Part shown: positions 55,119 through 64,000 of the stretch, one piece after another | How positions within the stretch are numbered: position 1 is the first letter of the stretch | Layout of the letters: each line of letters begins with the position of its first letter | Origin: CAZGCA01 sp964524145 | GTDB lineage: Bacteria; Hydrogenedentota; CAZGCA01 | Direction of reading: 5' to 3' | DNA: 64,000 nt | Assembly: GCA_964524145.1 (NCBI GenBank) | Contig: CAZGCA010000019.1 | Coordinates: 1-64,000, forward strand | Program-made: the position numbers and the translations under genes | The notes under the pieces: generated by a model | Databases searched by the model: none | Seen by the model: the letters and a program-made list of their open reading frames with translations, nothing else | What the model was told of the DNA's origin: nothing

Positions 55119-56120
55119 TTAACTCTTCACCCTGATGTTGCGCAATGCCTCCAGTAGGTTCCGAAACTCCTCCGGGGGCTCGGCTTCAAACCGCATGAAA
55201 CGCGGCGTCCCGGGATGAACAAACCCCAGCCTCGCCGCGTGCAGTGCTTGTCCGGGAAGCTTCTGCAAGGCATCGTTCACGGTCTCGTCTCGCGTCTCAA
55301 GATCTCTGGTATTCCTCCCGTACGTCGGGTCGCCCAGTACGGGATGGCCGGCAAACGTGAGATGAACTCGTATCTGGTGTGTTCTGCCCGTCTCGATCCT
55401 CACACGCAGCAGCGTAGCGCACCCGAAACTCTCGAGAACCGTGAACCTCGTTAGGGCATCCCTGTTTGCTACCCCGCCGATGACCATCTTCTTTCTGTCG
55501 GTAGCTCCGCGTCCGATAGGGGCATCTATGACGCCCTCGTTCTCGGCGAACTTCCCCCGCACCACAGCGAGGTAGTACCGTTCAACAGATCGTTCCTTGA
55601 CCTGCTTTGAAAGCTCTCTGAATGCGCGCTCGTTCTTGGCGACAACTATCAAACCGGTCGTGTCCTTGTCAAGTCTATGGACGATGCCTGGTCGTTGGAC
55701 ACCGCCAATCGGCTGCAAATCGTTGCAGTGGTGCAGGAGTGCGTTCACCAATGTCCCCGACGGTGTACCAGGCGCGGGATGGACTACCATACCGGCATGC
55801 TTGTTGACGACGATCAAATCGCCATCCTCGTAGACGATGTCGATATCTAGTGCTTCAGGCAGTGGTTGTGCGGGTTCCGGCTCAGGTATCTCGACGCTCA
55901 CGACGGTCCCGGGAGCCAGAATCTTGCTCGGCTTGACGGCGGCACCATTGACCGTGACGTCTTTGTTCAGGATCAGTCTGCGAGCCTGCGCACGGGTCAA
56001 TTCAGGCATCTTCATCGCCAGAAACTTGTCCGCGCGGACCAGCGTATCGTGGTCTTCGACAACCAGCTCCCGTTTGCTGCCATCACCTTGTTCTCGGATG
56101 TTGTTACCGAGAGTCCTCAT
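55119..56120 (-). CDS. RluA/RluD family 23S rRNA pseudouridine synthase
   Basis: 333 residues. An S4 RNA-binding domain (ARRLILNKDVTVNGAAVKPSK) precedes the catalytic domain with HRLDKDTTGLIVVAK (catalytic Asp 151), and RIETGRTHQIRVHL near the end. The closest well-known member is RluD, which modifies helix 69 of 23S rRNA, but the exact site is not certain. It lies 41 bases upstream of pilB and 39 bases after xylB on the same strand. Confidence 0.93.
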   Translation of the reverse strand: MRTLGNNIREQGDGSKRELVVEDHDTLVRADKFLAMKMPELTRAQARRLILNKDVTVNGAAVKPSKILAPGTVVSVEIPEPEPAQPLPEALDIDIVYEDGDLIVVNKHAGMVVHPAPGTPSGTLVNALLHHCNDLQPIGGVQRPGIVHRLDKDTTGLIVVAKNERAFRELSKQVKERSVERYYLAVVRGKFAENEGVIDAPIGRGATDRKKMVIGGVANRDALTRFTVLESFGCATLLRVRIETGRTHQIRVHLTFAGHPVLGDPTYGRNTRDLETRDETVNDALQKLPGQALHAARLGFVHPGTPRFMRFEAEPPEEFRNLLEALRNIRVKS

Positions 56121-56159
56121 CCCCGAGCCTCCATCTCGGCAAAAGAATCAGTCCGCGGA

Positions 56160-57713
56160 CTATCGTAAAGAGTCTGCGACGCCCGCGAATCTGGCTTTAA
56201 GCGCAGGGTATAGGGCGCAGTATTCTTTGTAGTACCGTGCGTAGAGAGACCGTGTCTTCTTGCGGGGGGACATCCTGCTGACAACCTTGATGCTGGCGTC
56301 GCAGGCTTCCTCGACGGTCCGGAAAACCTTTGCGCCCACTCCCGCGAGAAGAGCCGCGCCGTATGCCGGTCCTTCGTCAACGTTGATAGTCACGAGCGGC
56401 AGGTCGTTTACATCAGCCTGGATCTGGCGCCACAGCTTGCTTCTTGCGCCACCTCCCGAAGCCCGAACCTCGTCCATCGGAACGCCCATAGACTTAATTA
56501 TCTCGAACGAGTCTTTCAGCCCGAATGCAACCCCTTCAAGGACGCTCCGCGCAAAATGCGCCTTGGTATGTCGCAAATGGATGCCGAAAAAGACGCCTTT
56601 TGCGTTGGCATCGGCGTGCGGGGTGCGTTCGCCCGTAAGATACGGCAGGAATACTAATCCCTCACACCCGGCAGGCGCCGAAGCCGCCTCCTCTATTATG
56701 AGTTCATACGGATCGCGTCCCTCAAGAGATGCGACCTCCTTCTCCGCCCCACAAAACGTGTCGCGGTACCAGCGCAACGAACCCCCTGCCGACAGCATTA
56801 CGCCCATGACGTGCCACTTGCCCGGGACCGCATGACAGAACGTATGCACTCGTCCTTTCGGGTCGAGCAGCACCTTGTCCGAGAAGGCAAAGACCACGCC
56901 GGACGTACCGACCGTAGAGGATACGATGCCCCGCCTGACTATACCCGTGCCGACCGCGCCCGCAGCCTGGTCGCCTCCGCCGCCGACAACAGGCGTGCCG
57001 GCCACAAGCCCCGTCTGCTCGGCAGCCTTCTTCGAGATTGTCCCTGTGACAACGGTTGACTCCTCGCAACTCGGCAGAAACTCCAGCGGTATATCGAGCT
57101 TCGAAAGGATCTCCTTGCTCCAGCCGCGCTTTCTTACGTCGAGCAAGAGCGTGCCGGACGCGTCTGAGACCTCGGTGGCATATTCGCCCGTCAACAAGAA
57201 CCGGATATAGTCCTTTGGAAGCAGTACCTTCTGAACCTTGTCATAGTTCCTCGGCTCGTGCTCGCGTAGCCAGAGTATCTTGGGAGCCGTAAAGCCGGTC
57301 AGCGCAGGGTTGCATGCCAGCTCGATGAGTTTCCGCTTTCCGACTTTTCTCGTGATCGCATCACATTGGGGTTGGGTGCGCTGGTCGCACCATAGAATCG
57401 CGGGTCGTATCACGCGGTTGTCCCGGTCCAGAAAGACCGAGCCGTGCATCTGTCCCGTAAGTCCGACACCCGCGACCTCGGCAGCCTTCACCTTGCGAGA
57501 TGCAACCACCCTACGCAACGTCAGCTTTGTGGCCTCCCACCAGTCAGCAGGTTCTTGCTCCGCCCAACTCGGTTTCGGGCTGTAGAGAGGGTACTCCTCC
57601 GTAGCACTGGCCACAAGTGTGCCACGGGCATCGATGACGACCGCACGCGCACCGGTCGTTCCAACATCGATGCCTATCAAATACCTACCTTGTGATCTCC
57701 GATGTCCCACCAT
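56160..57713 (-). CDS. xylB: xylulokinase (FGGY family)
   Basis: 517 residues. The N-terminal YLIGIDVGTTGARAVV phosphate loop, GQMHGSVFLD, and the C-terminal FGGY signature region (VRASGGGARSKLWRQIQADV) are intact. It phosphorylates D-xylulose for the pentose phosphate route. FGGY kinases vary in substrate, but WWEATK, the length and GQMHG favour xylulokinase. The ATG follows GAGGGATCC. No xylose isomerase or transporter is adjacent. Confidence 0.9.
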   Translation of the reverse strand: MVGHRRSQGRYLIGIDVGTTGARAVVIDARGTLVASATEEYPLYSPKPSWAEQEPADWWEATKLTLRRVVASRKVKAAEVAGVGLTGQMHGSVFLDRDNRVIRPAILWCDQRTQPQCDAITRKVGKRKLIELACNPALTGFTAPKILWLREHEPRNYDKVQKVLLPKDYIRFLLTGEYATEVSDASGTLLLDVRKRGWSKEILSKLDIPLEFLPSCEESTVVTGTISKKAAEQTGLVAGTPVVGGGGDQAAGAVGTGIVRRGIVSSTVGTSGVVFAFSDKVLLDPKGRVHTFCHAVPGKWHVMGVMLSAGGSLRWYRDTFCGAEKEVASLEGRDPYELIIEEAASAPAGCEGLVFLPYLTGERTPHADANAKGVFFGIHLRHTKAHFARSVLEGVAFGLKDSFEIIKSMGVPMDEVRASGGGARSKLWRQIQADVNDLPLVTINVDEGPAYGAALLAGVGAKVFRTVEEACDASIKVVSRMSPRKKTRSLYARYYKEYCALYPALKARFAGVADSLR

Positions 57714-57784
57714 CTGGATCCCTCATAAAGTTCCGCTCCTGCCTTGACGAACGGTGTACACTCCCTCACGAGGAACTGATAAGG

Positions 57785-57812
57785 ATAAAAACGGAGCCAC
57801 CAAGGGCTCCGT
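57785..57812 (-). terminator. intrinsic terminator after rpsU
   Basis: On the minus strand ACGGAGCC, a six-base loop and GGCTCCGT are followed by TTTTA. It separates rpsU from xylB. Confidence 0.85.
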
Positions 57813-57837
57813 TCTTCAACAAGGAGTAACAACTGGA

Positions 57838-58017
57838 CTACTGGCTGTTGCTTCTGGCGATTGCTTTCTGAACCTTTCGCCGCCTCCTGTCGCTCGGCTT
57901 CTCATAATGCTTGGTCTCGCGGAGTTTCTGCATTATGCCTTCCTTGTTGCACTTCTTCTTGAAGCGGCGGAGCGCCTTCTCAAAAGGCTCATTCTCTTTG
58001 ATACGAACTTTTGCCAC
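57838..58017 (-). CDS. rpsU: 30S ribosomal protein bS21
   Basis: 59 residues, read on the minus strand from a GTG start: MAKVRIKENEPFEKALRR..., then KHYEKPSDRRRRKVQKA, the typical bS21 sequence. bS21 sits near the anti-Shine-Dalgarno end of 16S rRNA and aids initiation. The GTG is preceded by GGAGG and TAGGA. An ATG four bases further upstream is out of frame. The gene has its own promoter and terminator and so is a single unit. Confidence 0.95.
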   Translation of the reverse strand: MAKVRIKENEPFEKALRRFKKKCNKEGIMQKLRETKHYEKPSDRRRRKVQKAIARSNSQ

Positions 58018-58159
58018 GCATTCCTAACCTCCCTCCTGCGATCATCCCTCCAAGGAGGGTCTGACGTTATCGTTGCACCTTCGAAGAAACGGCGTTCACC
58101 GGCACACCACATGCTCATATACTACTGGCAACAACCGTTTGTCCAACTGTACTTTGAGC

Positions 58160-58188
58160 AATATAACAGAAACAGCGCACTTTGTCAA
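58160..58188 (-). promoter_or_regulatory. sigma-70-type promoter of rpsU
   Basis: Minus-strand TTGACA, 17-base spacer, TATATT. The leader of about 135 bases contains the palindrome CCCTCCAAGGAGGG (58046-58059), which could pair with the purine-rich ribosome site. Confidence 0.82.
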
Positions 58189-58637
58189 GAACGAGAGGTG
58201 CCTGGCTCTTTGTCAAGAGTCCTTGTCTGAACCTTGTCACGTATTCAAAACCAGCCTGGCAGTTGAGACGTTTCGCGGAGTCTGCTTATCTCGAGCTGCG
58301 CAGTCCTTAGCCCTTTGGCAAGACCGTCGATAGAAGCAGCACCGAAGAATTCTCCTGAACTCTGAACGGCCGTGTCGAATCGGAGCTGGGCTCTTCAATC
58401 TAGTTATTGTGCTGGGAGCACCGCGTCAGGATAGTTCTCGCCGGTGTGGGGTTTCGTAGACAATGGTGTCCTGTTGCTTAAACGTTCGTAACACGATTGT
58501 TCCAAGTGGTTTAGCGCGTAACGCGTCGGCTGGATACCGTCTTGGAATGGCCAAGCACAACATCCAGTGCAACCGATGAATTCCGTCTAATAAGGCTAAC
58601 CGGTTGTGAGGCAGGGGATTAGAGAACAAAGAGAAGC
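58189..58637. other. gene-free region between rpsU and the PilZ gene
   Basis: No gene or RNA is supported. Only a small GTGCT/AGCAC hairpin (58409-58421) is visible. It could hold activator sites for the sigma-54-type promoter that follows. Confidence 0.5.
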
Positions 58638-58653
58638 TGGCACGGAACCTGCT
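58638..58653 (+). promoter_or_regulatory. sigma-54-type (-24/-12) promoter
   Basis: TGGCACGGAACCTGCT matches the RpoN consensus TGGCACG-N4-TTGCW with one mismatch; GG and GC are separated by exactly ten bases. It lies about 120 bases before the PilZ start. Confidence 0.68.
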
Positions 58654-58773
58654 TAACCATCGTTGGTGCATGTTATTGCATGGTGAATTGACCAAGTAGG
58701 ACTATGACGGCTATGGAGGACTGCTTGCGGCTGTGTTCGATTGCGTAAGAGTCATGACGGGAGAGGGGGCAAA

Positions 58774-59154
58774 ATGACCGCCCTGGAAAAGCCCGAAAGC
58801 TCAGTTGGGACGGAGAGGCGAACGTCTCCCCGGGTAGAGGTTACACTGCCGGTAGTGTTGCGCGGAGTGGACACGTTGGGCCGGCAGTTTGTTGAACAGA
58901 CAGCAACGATGAACATCAGCGCCGGCGGAGCGTACTTCTGCACGAAAAGACCGTTGGCCCAGGGGCAGGCAGTGGATGTTTCAATGGACGCATCGTCTGC
59001 AACGTACGAGTCAGGTAAGCCTTCACTGCCAATCTGGGTGGAGGCCAAATGTGAAGCGATTCGTGTGCAAGAGGTTGCGAACCGACTAGCACGATTGCCA
59101 AGGCTGTTTGGCATAGCGGTACAATTCACGGACATTCCTGAACTAGCGCTGTAG
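58774..59154 (+). CDS. PilZ domain protein
   Basis: 126 residues. The c-di-GMP-binding pair is present: RRTSPR (RxxxR) near residue 17 and NISAGGAYF (NxSxxG) near residue 48, with a beta-barrel pattern following and FGIAVQF near the end. Single-domain PilZ proteins act as c-di-GMP effectors in motility or export. The ATG follows GGGAGAGGGGG. The sigma-54-type promoter upstream suggests activator-controlled expression. An HD-GYP protein is encoded in the same window. Confidence 0.88.
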   Translation: MTALEKPESSVGTERRTSPRVEVTLPVVLRGVDTLGRQFVEQTATMNISAGGAYFCTKRPLAQGQAVDVSMDASSATYESGKPSLPIWVEAKCEAIRVQEVANRLARLPRLFGIAVQFTDIPELAL

Positions 59155-59187
59155 GACTGTCGCCTGGTCCGCGTCCGGGTCCGGCTC

Positions 59188-60033
59188 CTAGACCTGCCGA
59201 CCTGCCGAGACACGGACCACGGTATGTCGTTGCGCCCCAAGCGTCGTTGCAGCGTCTCCCTGATTGATCGAAACCTCCAACGCTCCTGAACTTCCCCACA
59301 AAGCAAGCAGTGTTCCGGGAGGTTCATCCTCGTAACAGGTATGGATCCCGTTTATCGACCGGCCTTCGATCTCGACCGATAGATCGGCGTCGACAGTAGA
59401 TCGCCCGAGTTGTCCGAGATGTTCCCGAGCGATATTAGTGACGAGATTGCCGAACCTGTCGATGCGTACGATCTCGCCCTGCACCATACTGGCAGAAACA
59501 CATTCCGGTTCTGAAGGCGTCAGTGTTTCGAAGCGGGTGACCTCTGGTCCGAACCGCTCGATGGGCACACCAAGCAGCGCGTGTGCGGCGACCGGCGCAA
59601 ATATGTCCCTGCCGTGGAACGTGTCGCTCGCCGGATTGCGCAAGAAGTCCTCGTTCTCTATCGATCGTGCCTCGATTACCCCATCATCATTTGCAGCAAG
59701 ACTGAGCAGGCCGTTGTCAGGTCCGACAAACGTATAGTGCCGTGACTTGATGCAAATGCCGCCCCGCGTGCCGCCGACACCAGGGTCCACAACAGCAAGA
59801 TGGACCGTGCCCGGAGGATAGAGATGGGCGCAATCGCGCAGGAAGACTGCTCCCTCAAAGACGTCGTGTGACGGTATCTCGTGGGTCAAGTCCACCAGGT
59901 TCGCATCGTGGCAGATGCTGAGAATAACGCCTTTCATCGCGGCGACATAGCTATCGCGAAGCCCGAAATCAGTGGTCAGAGTGATGATGCGGCCGGGTCT
60001 GGGTTGGGATTCTGGGTTTGCGCAGTTCGTCAT
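59188..60033 (-). CDS. SAM hydrolase (adenosine-forming), DUF62 family
   Basis: 281 residues. ITLTTDFGLRDSYVAAMKG opens the domain; VDLTHEIPSHD and VVDPGVGGTRGGICI are conserved in the family that hydrolyses S-adenosylmethionine to adenosine and methionine and is related to fluorinases and chlorinases. The halogenase-specific loop is not evident, so hydrolase is the better call. It is convergent with the PilZ gene. Confidence 0.9.
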   Translation of the reverse strand: MTNCANPESQPRPGRIITLTTDFGLRDSYVAAMKGVILSICHDANLVDLTHEIPSHDVFEGAVFLRDCAHLYPPGTVHLAVVDPGVGGTRGGICIKSRHYTFVGPDNGLLSLAANDDGVIEARSIENEDFLRNPASDTFHGRDIFAPVAAHALLGVPIERFGPEVTRFETLTPSEPECVSASMVQGEIVRIDRFGNLVTNIAREHLGQLGRSTVDADLSVEIEGRSINGIHTCYEDEPPGTLLALWGSSGALEVSINQGDAATTLGAQRHTVVRVSAGRQV

Positions 60034-60162
60034 GACAGCCTGACAGACAGGAACAAAGCATTGTGTCGGCGCCCTCGCATGTCTCCCCTTGCCGACAGGT
60101 AATCGGACACGTGTCCCCGCAAATCAACGCTGCCGCGGTCTTCTCCGATCATCGGAGCATTC

Positions 60163-60420
60163 CTATGGTCTACGCAGACGTATGCCGCTGTCACCTGCCA
60201 CCACAATGTGCCCTTTGAGGGAGTCCAATGGATGCTGAGTGAGAACCGCCTGCAAGAGAGCCCGGATGGCGTCCCGTCCCTCCCGCTGTGTTGCCTGCAA
60301 AACGACTTCGTCCGACTGACCGGACAAACCTTGCTGCGGCACTGTAACGCTATCATGTCCGTGTTTGTCAAGGGCCGTTACCAAACTCGCAGGTACGTTC
60401 TCGTCGAGCTTGACCTTCAT
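60163..60420 (-). pseudogene. DUF5615 PIN-like toxin with internal deletion
   Basis: 85 codons. The start MKVKLDENVPASLV and HGHDSVTVPQQGLSGQSDEVVLQA are typical of DUF5615 PIN-like toxins. After REGR the chain jumps straight to DAIRALLQAVLTQHPLDSLKGHIVV, which matches the family C-terminus. The usual middle of about 25-30 residues (LVTLDxDF...GIIVLR), carrying further acidic active-site residues, is missing in frame. It overlaps the antitoxin-like gene by four bases (ATGA). The toxin is probably inactive. Confidence 0.65.
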
Positions 60421-60668
60421 GGTCGTGCGAAGCTCCGCAACGGAATCAGGTCTTCTTCCCGTGCGAGTTCTGCAGCGTAAGCCAGAGCGGCCTGGATGTC
60501 CTCTGTCTTTAGTGTTGGGTAGTCCGCCAGAACTTCCTCTGGCGTAGCCCCTTCCGCCAGACTGTCCAAGACGATGGACAGCATCACCCGAGTGCCTTTG
60601 AAACACGGTTTTCCATGACAGATGTTAGGATCTGCGCTGATGCGCTCAAGCAACTGGTCTCGTGTCAT
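60417..60668 (-). CDS. DUF433 antitoxin-like protein
   Basis: 83 residues. The DUF433 motif is ISADPNICHGKPCFKGTRVML, then LAEGATPEEVLADYPTLKTEDIQAAL, a winged-helix-like DNA-binding unit usually paired with DUF5615 toxins. The ATG follows a GGAGATAGAG stretch; an extra 17 residues upstream are possible but unlike the family. It is the first gene of the pair and probably represses its own promoter. Confidence 0.85.
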   Translation of the reverse strand: MTRDQLLERISADPNICHGKPCFKGTRVMLSIVLDSLAEGATPEEVLADYPTLKTEDIQAALAYAAELAREEDLIPLRSFARP

Positions 60669-60709
60669 ATCTCTATCTCCAGCACCTTCCTCTCGTCGCT
60701 CCGTCCATG

Positions 60710-62554
60710 TCACATCCACGCACGCTTACTGTAAATATACCATTCTAGAAGCAATACCGCAAGTGCGACGGCTGCAAGGTATCGCCAGAACTCGCGGTTG
60801 CTCGATACAAGTTCCGGAGCGCCCGCCACCTCGCGTCTGCCGAGTGTGAGATGGTCACGCGGCGCGATGTTGGACTCGGCCGCGGAAAGCAGGTTTACTG
60901 CGAAGTGCGCGTCGGGCTTCGCCTCCTTGCTCAGCGTGTATATCCCCACGTGTTTGGTGTTAGAGAAGAAGACGGTCTCGGTAGGGTCAACGACAACGTC
61001 ATGCTCGTTACCGTCGGGATCGATGATGACGGCGTTCTCGACGTCTTTGTCGGGCAGGATGGGTACCGCATCACCCGTCTCCAGCTTCAGCGTCTTGCCT
61101 GCGGCGGATTCGGGCCGCAACCATGCGATGACGTTCGAGAAAAAGATCGGAAACGAAGCGCGCAACGGCCAGTCTGAATTGCCGATATCGAATCCGACGT
61201 AGGCTAGTCTTATCGGACCTCTCTCGATGGCCGCGATAAGCGCCGTCTCGCGAGATTCAGCGACAACCTCGGCGTAAGACGGCAGCGACGCGATCCGTGC
61301 CTTGACGACGTTAAGGTTCGAAAGGTTTGCGAACCGCATCAGCGGGTGTTGCCTGTCCCAATCGATGATTGCCGGTTGGTCAATCTCCTCGCCGGCTTCA
61401 CAACCTTCAACCGGCGGGACTGCGTTGATGAAGAGATGATTCCCGGCGGACAGGTCCGGCGGCGAGAATCCGTCGAAAACCGTGACGGCATACTCGTCCG
61501 TCGGCACGTAGTTCTCGGGCGCAACCTGCGAAAGGATAACCATCGGGTCGATGTTGAGCACTTTCTCCAGAAAGTAGTTCCCTTCGCTGACCAGCAACAC
61601 GTCGATCTCTTCGGTTTGCTCGAGAACGTGCCATGCCTGGTCGTCCAACGCGAGATGGTCCGTGACGTCAAGTTTCGCGGACAACACGCCACGCGTTGCC
61701 GGCAACCCTTCGAACACCTTCACAAGCGGTTCGCCGGGCTCGATCTGGACCTCCGCGGCGTCAAGCAGCTCCTCACCGAGGTAGAGATCGAGAAAGCCGT
61801 CTGCCTTCTGCGTTCCGAAGTTCTCGACCTTGGTAAACACCTGGAACTCGCCCGGTTCAAGCGGCGATTCCCGCACGTCGAACGCCGTGATGGAAAGGTT
61901 GCGCGGTGCCCCCCCTATGGGAACAAACCTGACGTCTCGAAGCGAGAGGCCGAGTTCCTCGATGGGCGGGAAAGCGCCGTCACTGAAAACCAACGCTTCG
62001 GCCTGGCGGTGCGATTCGGACAACGAGTGCGCAATAATTAACGCGTCGCGCAGGTCCGTTCCGGTATGTTCGATCTCTATTTCGCGGATCGCTTTGCGCA
62101 GCGCTTCCTTGTTTGAGATAAAGCTCTCACGAAGCTGAGCCTTGTTCGAGAACGACAGGACCATTGCCGTATCGCCGGCGTTCATGTTGTTGACCACCGT
62201 CAATGCGGCACGTTTCGCCTCGCCAAGCCGGTTGGGGTCCACGTCGGTTGCGGCCATGCTGGCGGAGTTGTCTATCACAAGTATCAAAACCTGCCCTTCG
62301 AGACGGCGACCCTGCACAAACGGCCGCATCAGGGCCAGCACCAGCAGCACGAGAACGATCAACTGCAAGAGCAGCAGCAGGTTGCGCCGCAACTTCTGGA
62401 ACGGCGCGTTGGCACGCAAGTCCTCGATGGTTCGCCGCCACAAAAACGTGCTCGAGACGAGTATCTCTTTTCGTTTGAGCTTGAGCAGGTACAGCAGTAC
62501 CACGACCGGAATGGTTATTCCGAACACTGCGGCTATCGGTGCCAGGAAACTCAT
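60710..62554 (-). CDS. BatA-like VWA-domain membrane protein
   Basis: About 614 residues. The N-terminus (MSFLAPIAAVFGITIPVVVLLYLLKLKRKE) is the BatA-type membrane region, followed by a second helix near LLLLLQLIVLVLLVLALMRPF. A VWA domain carries the metal site DNSAS, and a last helix ends the chain (YLAAVALAVLLLEWYIY). Such proteins work with MoxR ATPases and DUF58 proteins in envelope stress or protein assembly. The start overlaps the DUF58 stop by four bases (ATGA). Confidence 0.88.
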   Translation of the reverse strand: MSFLAPIAAVFGITIPVVVLLYLLKLKRKEILVSSTFLWRRTIEDLRANAPFQKLRRNLLLLLQLIVLVLLVLALMRPFVQGRRLEGQVLILVIDNSASMAATDVDPNRLGEAKRAALTVVNNMNAGDTAMVLSFSNKAQLRESFISNKEALRKAIREIEIEHTGTDLRDALIIAHSLSESHRQAEALVFSDGAFPPIEELGLSLRDVRFVPIGGAPRNLSITAFDVRESPLEPGEFQVFTKVENFGTQKADGFLDLYLGEELLDAAEVQIEPGEPLVKVFEGLPATRGVLSAKLDVTDHLALDDQAWHVLEQTEEIDVLLVSEGNYFLEKVLNIDPMVILSQVAPENYVPTDEYAVTVFDGFSPPDLSAGNHLFINAVPPVEGCEAGEEIDQPAIIDWDRQHPLMRFANLSNLNVVKARIASLPSYAEVVAESRETALIAAIERGPIRLAYVGFDIGNSDWPLRASFPIFFSNVIAWLRPESAAGKTLKLETGDAVPILPDKDVENAVIIDPDGNEHDVVVDPTETVFFSNTKHVGIYTLSKEAKPDAHFAVNLLSAAESNIAPRDHLTLGRREVAGAPELVSSNREFWRYLAAVALAVLLLEWYIYSKRAWM

Positions 62555-63424
62555 TTCAGCAGCCCGCCTTTTCGCAAGTATTCGAGCACGAGGCTGTCGA
62601 ACGGCACATCGGTCGTTGCGCTCAGGTAGGTCGCGCCGCGGCTGGTGCAAAACTTCTTGATGCCGCCGCAGAACGCGCGCAGGCTTTCTCGATACGCTTT
62701 CAAGAGCGACTCGTTAACGGTGATCTCGACCGTGTCGTCCACCTCGGAATCCACCAACTTGAGATGTCCAATATGGGGCGGATCGATCTCCTCTTTGGCC
62801 AGGACCTGAACGGCGTAGAGGTCGAACCTGCGATGCATGAAGCTCTTAAGGGCGTCGTCGCACCCACCCCGGTCAAAGAAGTCCGAGATCAACACGGCAA
62901 CGCCTTTCCGTCGATTCGTCAGCACAAAATCCCTGCACGAATCGGTAAGCGAGGTCTCGCCGCCGCACTCGGCCGACTGGAGAAAGTCAAACATGCGCCA
63001 GACCTGGCTCTTGCCTCGTGTCAAGGGGAAGACGGACCTTATCCGGGTCGAGAACGATGCCACGCTGACCCTGTCCATGTTGACCAGGCCGATGTAGCCT
63101 ATGGCCGCGGCAACCTTGCGCGCGTAATCTATCTTCTTCGGATCGCCGAAATCCATCGAGCCGCTCGTGTCCACCAGGATGTATATGTGCAGGTCTTCCT
63201 CTTCCATGAACAGTTTCAGGAACAACCTGTCCAGACGCCCGAAGACATTCCAGTCGACAAACCGCGGATCGTCTCCGTAGACGTAGTCGCGGTAATCGGC
63301 GAACTCGACGCTCAAGCCGCGCTTCTTGCTGCGCCGTTCGCCCTTTATCTTGCCGGTGAATATCCTGCGCGACGTGACGGTCAGCCCGTCAAGCTTGCGC
63401 AGAAACTCCGGTTCCAGCAGCAGG

Positions 63425-63432
<8 letters not shown>
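62551..63432 (-). CDS. DUF58 domain protein
   Basis: 293 residues. The DUF58 core is visible (VEFADYRDYVYGDDPRFVDWNVFGRLDRLFLKLF), with a VWA-like metal site in ILVDTSGSMDFG. It is the second gene of the MoxR-DUF58-VWA unit and overlaps both neighbours (8 bases upstream, 4 downstream). Confidence 0.92.

Positions 63433-64000
<568 letters not shown>

Overview
The window looks like a chromosomal segment of a Gram-negative, probably uncultivated bacterium of moderately high GC. Signs of this are a FdnI-like membrane cytochrome joined to periplasmic c-type hemes, many Sec, Tat and lipoprotein signals, very large secreted dockerin proteins, a Tat-exported Gfo/Idh/MocA protein, a sialate O-acetylesterase, and a four-helix-bundle/suffix protein. 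That mix is typical of PVC-like or Hydrogenedentota/Sumerlaeota/Lentisphaerota-type lineages. This placement is inference; no rRNA gene or species marker is present. No CRISPR array, phage or recognisable IS transposase was seen.

Layout. 0-5.3 kb (+): a Cys-rich membrane protein, a YjbQ-family protein, a small Cys-rich protein, a dicarboxylate/amino-acid symporter, CstA and a DUF456 protein. 5.3-12 kb (-): an octaheme cytochrome c fused to a cytochrome b domain, a Tat-exported oxidoreductase, and an Nramp-like transporter fused to ApbE. 12-12.4 kb: a gene-free, hairpin-rich stretch. 12.4-17.8 kb (-): a lipoprotein, a glycerophosphodiesterase, a glycoside-hydrolase-like protein and a lytic transglycosylase. 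17.8-21 kb: polyprenyl synthase, TrxB, a membrane protein and tRNA-Ala(CGC). 21-27 kb: a polysaccharide deacetylase, a sialate esterase and an FHA-GAF-HD-GYP signalling protein. 27-43.3 kb: a 2906-residue secreted protein (14 FG-GAP repeats, clan CD peptidase-like domain, cohesin-like domain, dockerin), an epimerase-like protein, cysteine synthase and a 1627-residue beta-helix dockerin protein.

43.6-52.7 kb is a housekeeping block: nadX-rplU-rpmA-obg-proB, then a 1.76-kb insertion-like block, then proA-nadD-yqeK-methyltransferase. It covers aspartate-to-NAD steps, the proline pathway and ribosome assembly. 53-58 kb (-) holds pilB/gspE, rluD, xylB and rpsU. 58.6-64 kb holds a PilZ gene behind a sigma-54-type promoter, a SAM hydrolase, a VapBC-like pair whose toxin appears internally deleted, and a MoxR/DUF58/VWA (Bat-like) operon that runs off the end.

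The points most worth following are: the direct-repeat-bounded block that splits proB from proA and carries a four-helix-bundle gene with identical 22-nt repeats; the Nramp-ApbE fusion beside an octaheme-cytochrome b fusion; the secreted peptidase-like giant with both cohesin-like and dockerin modules; and several structured untranslated regions, including a leader hairpin with a T-run ahead of the nadX-rplU operon. Many promoters match TTGACA-17-TATAAT closely and helped fix start codons.
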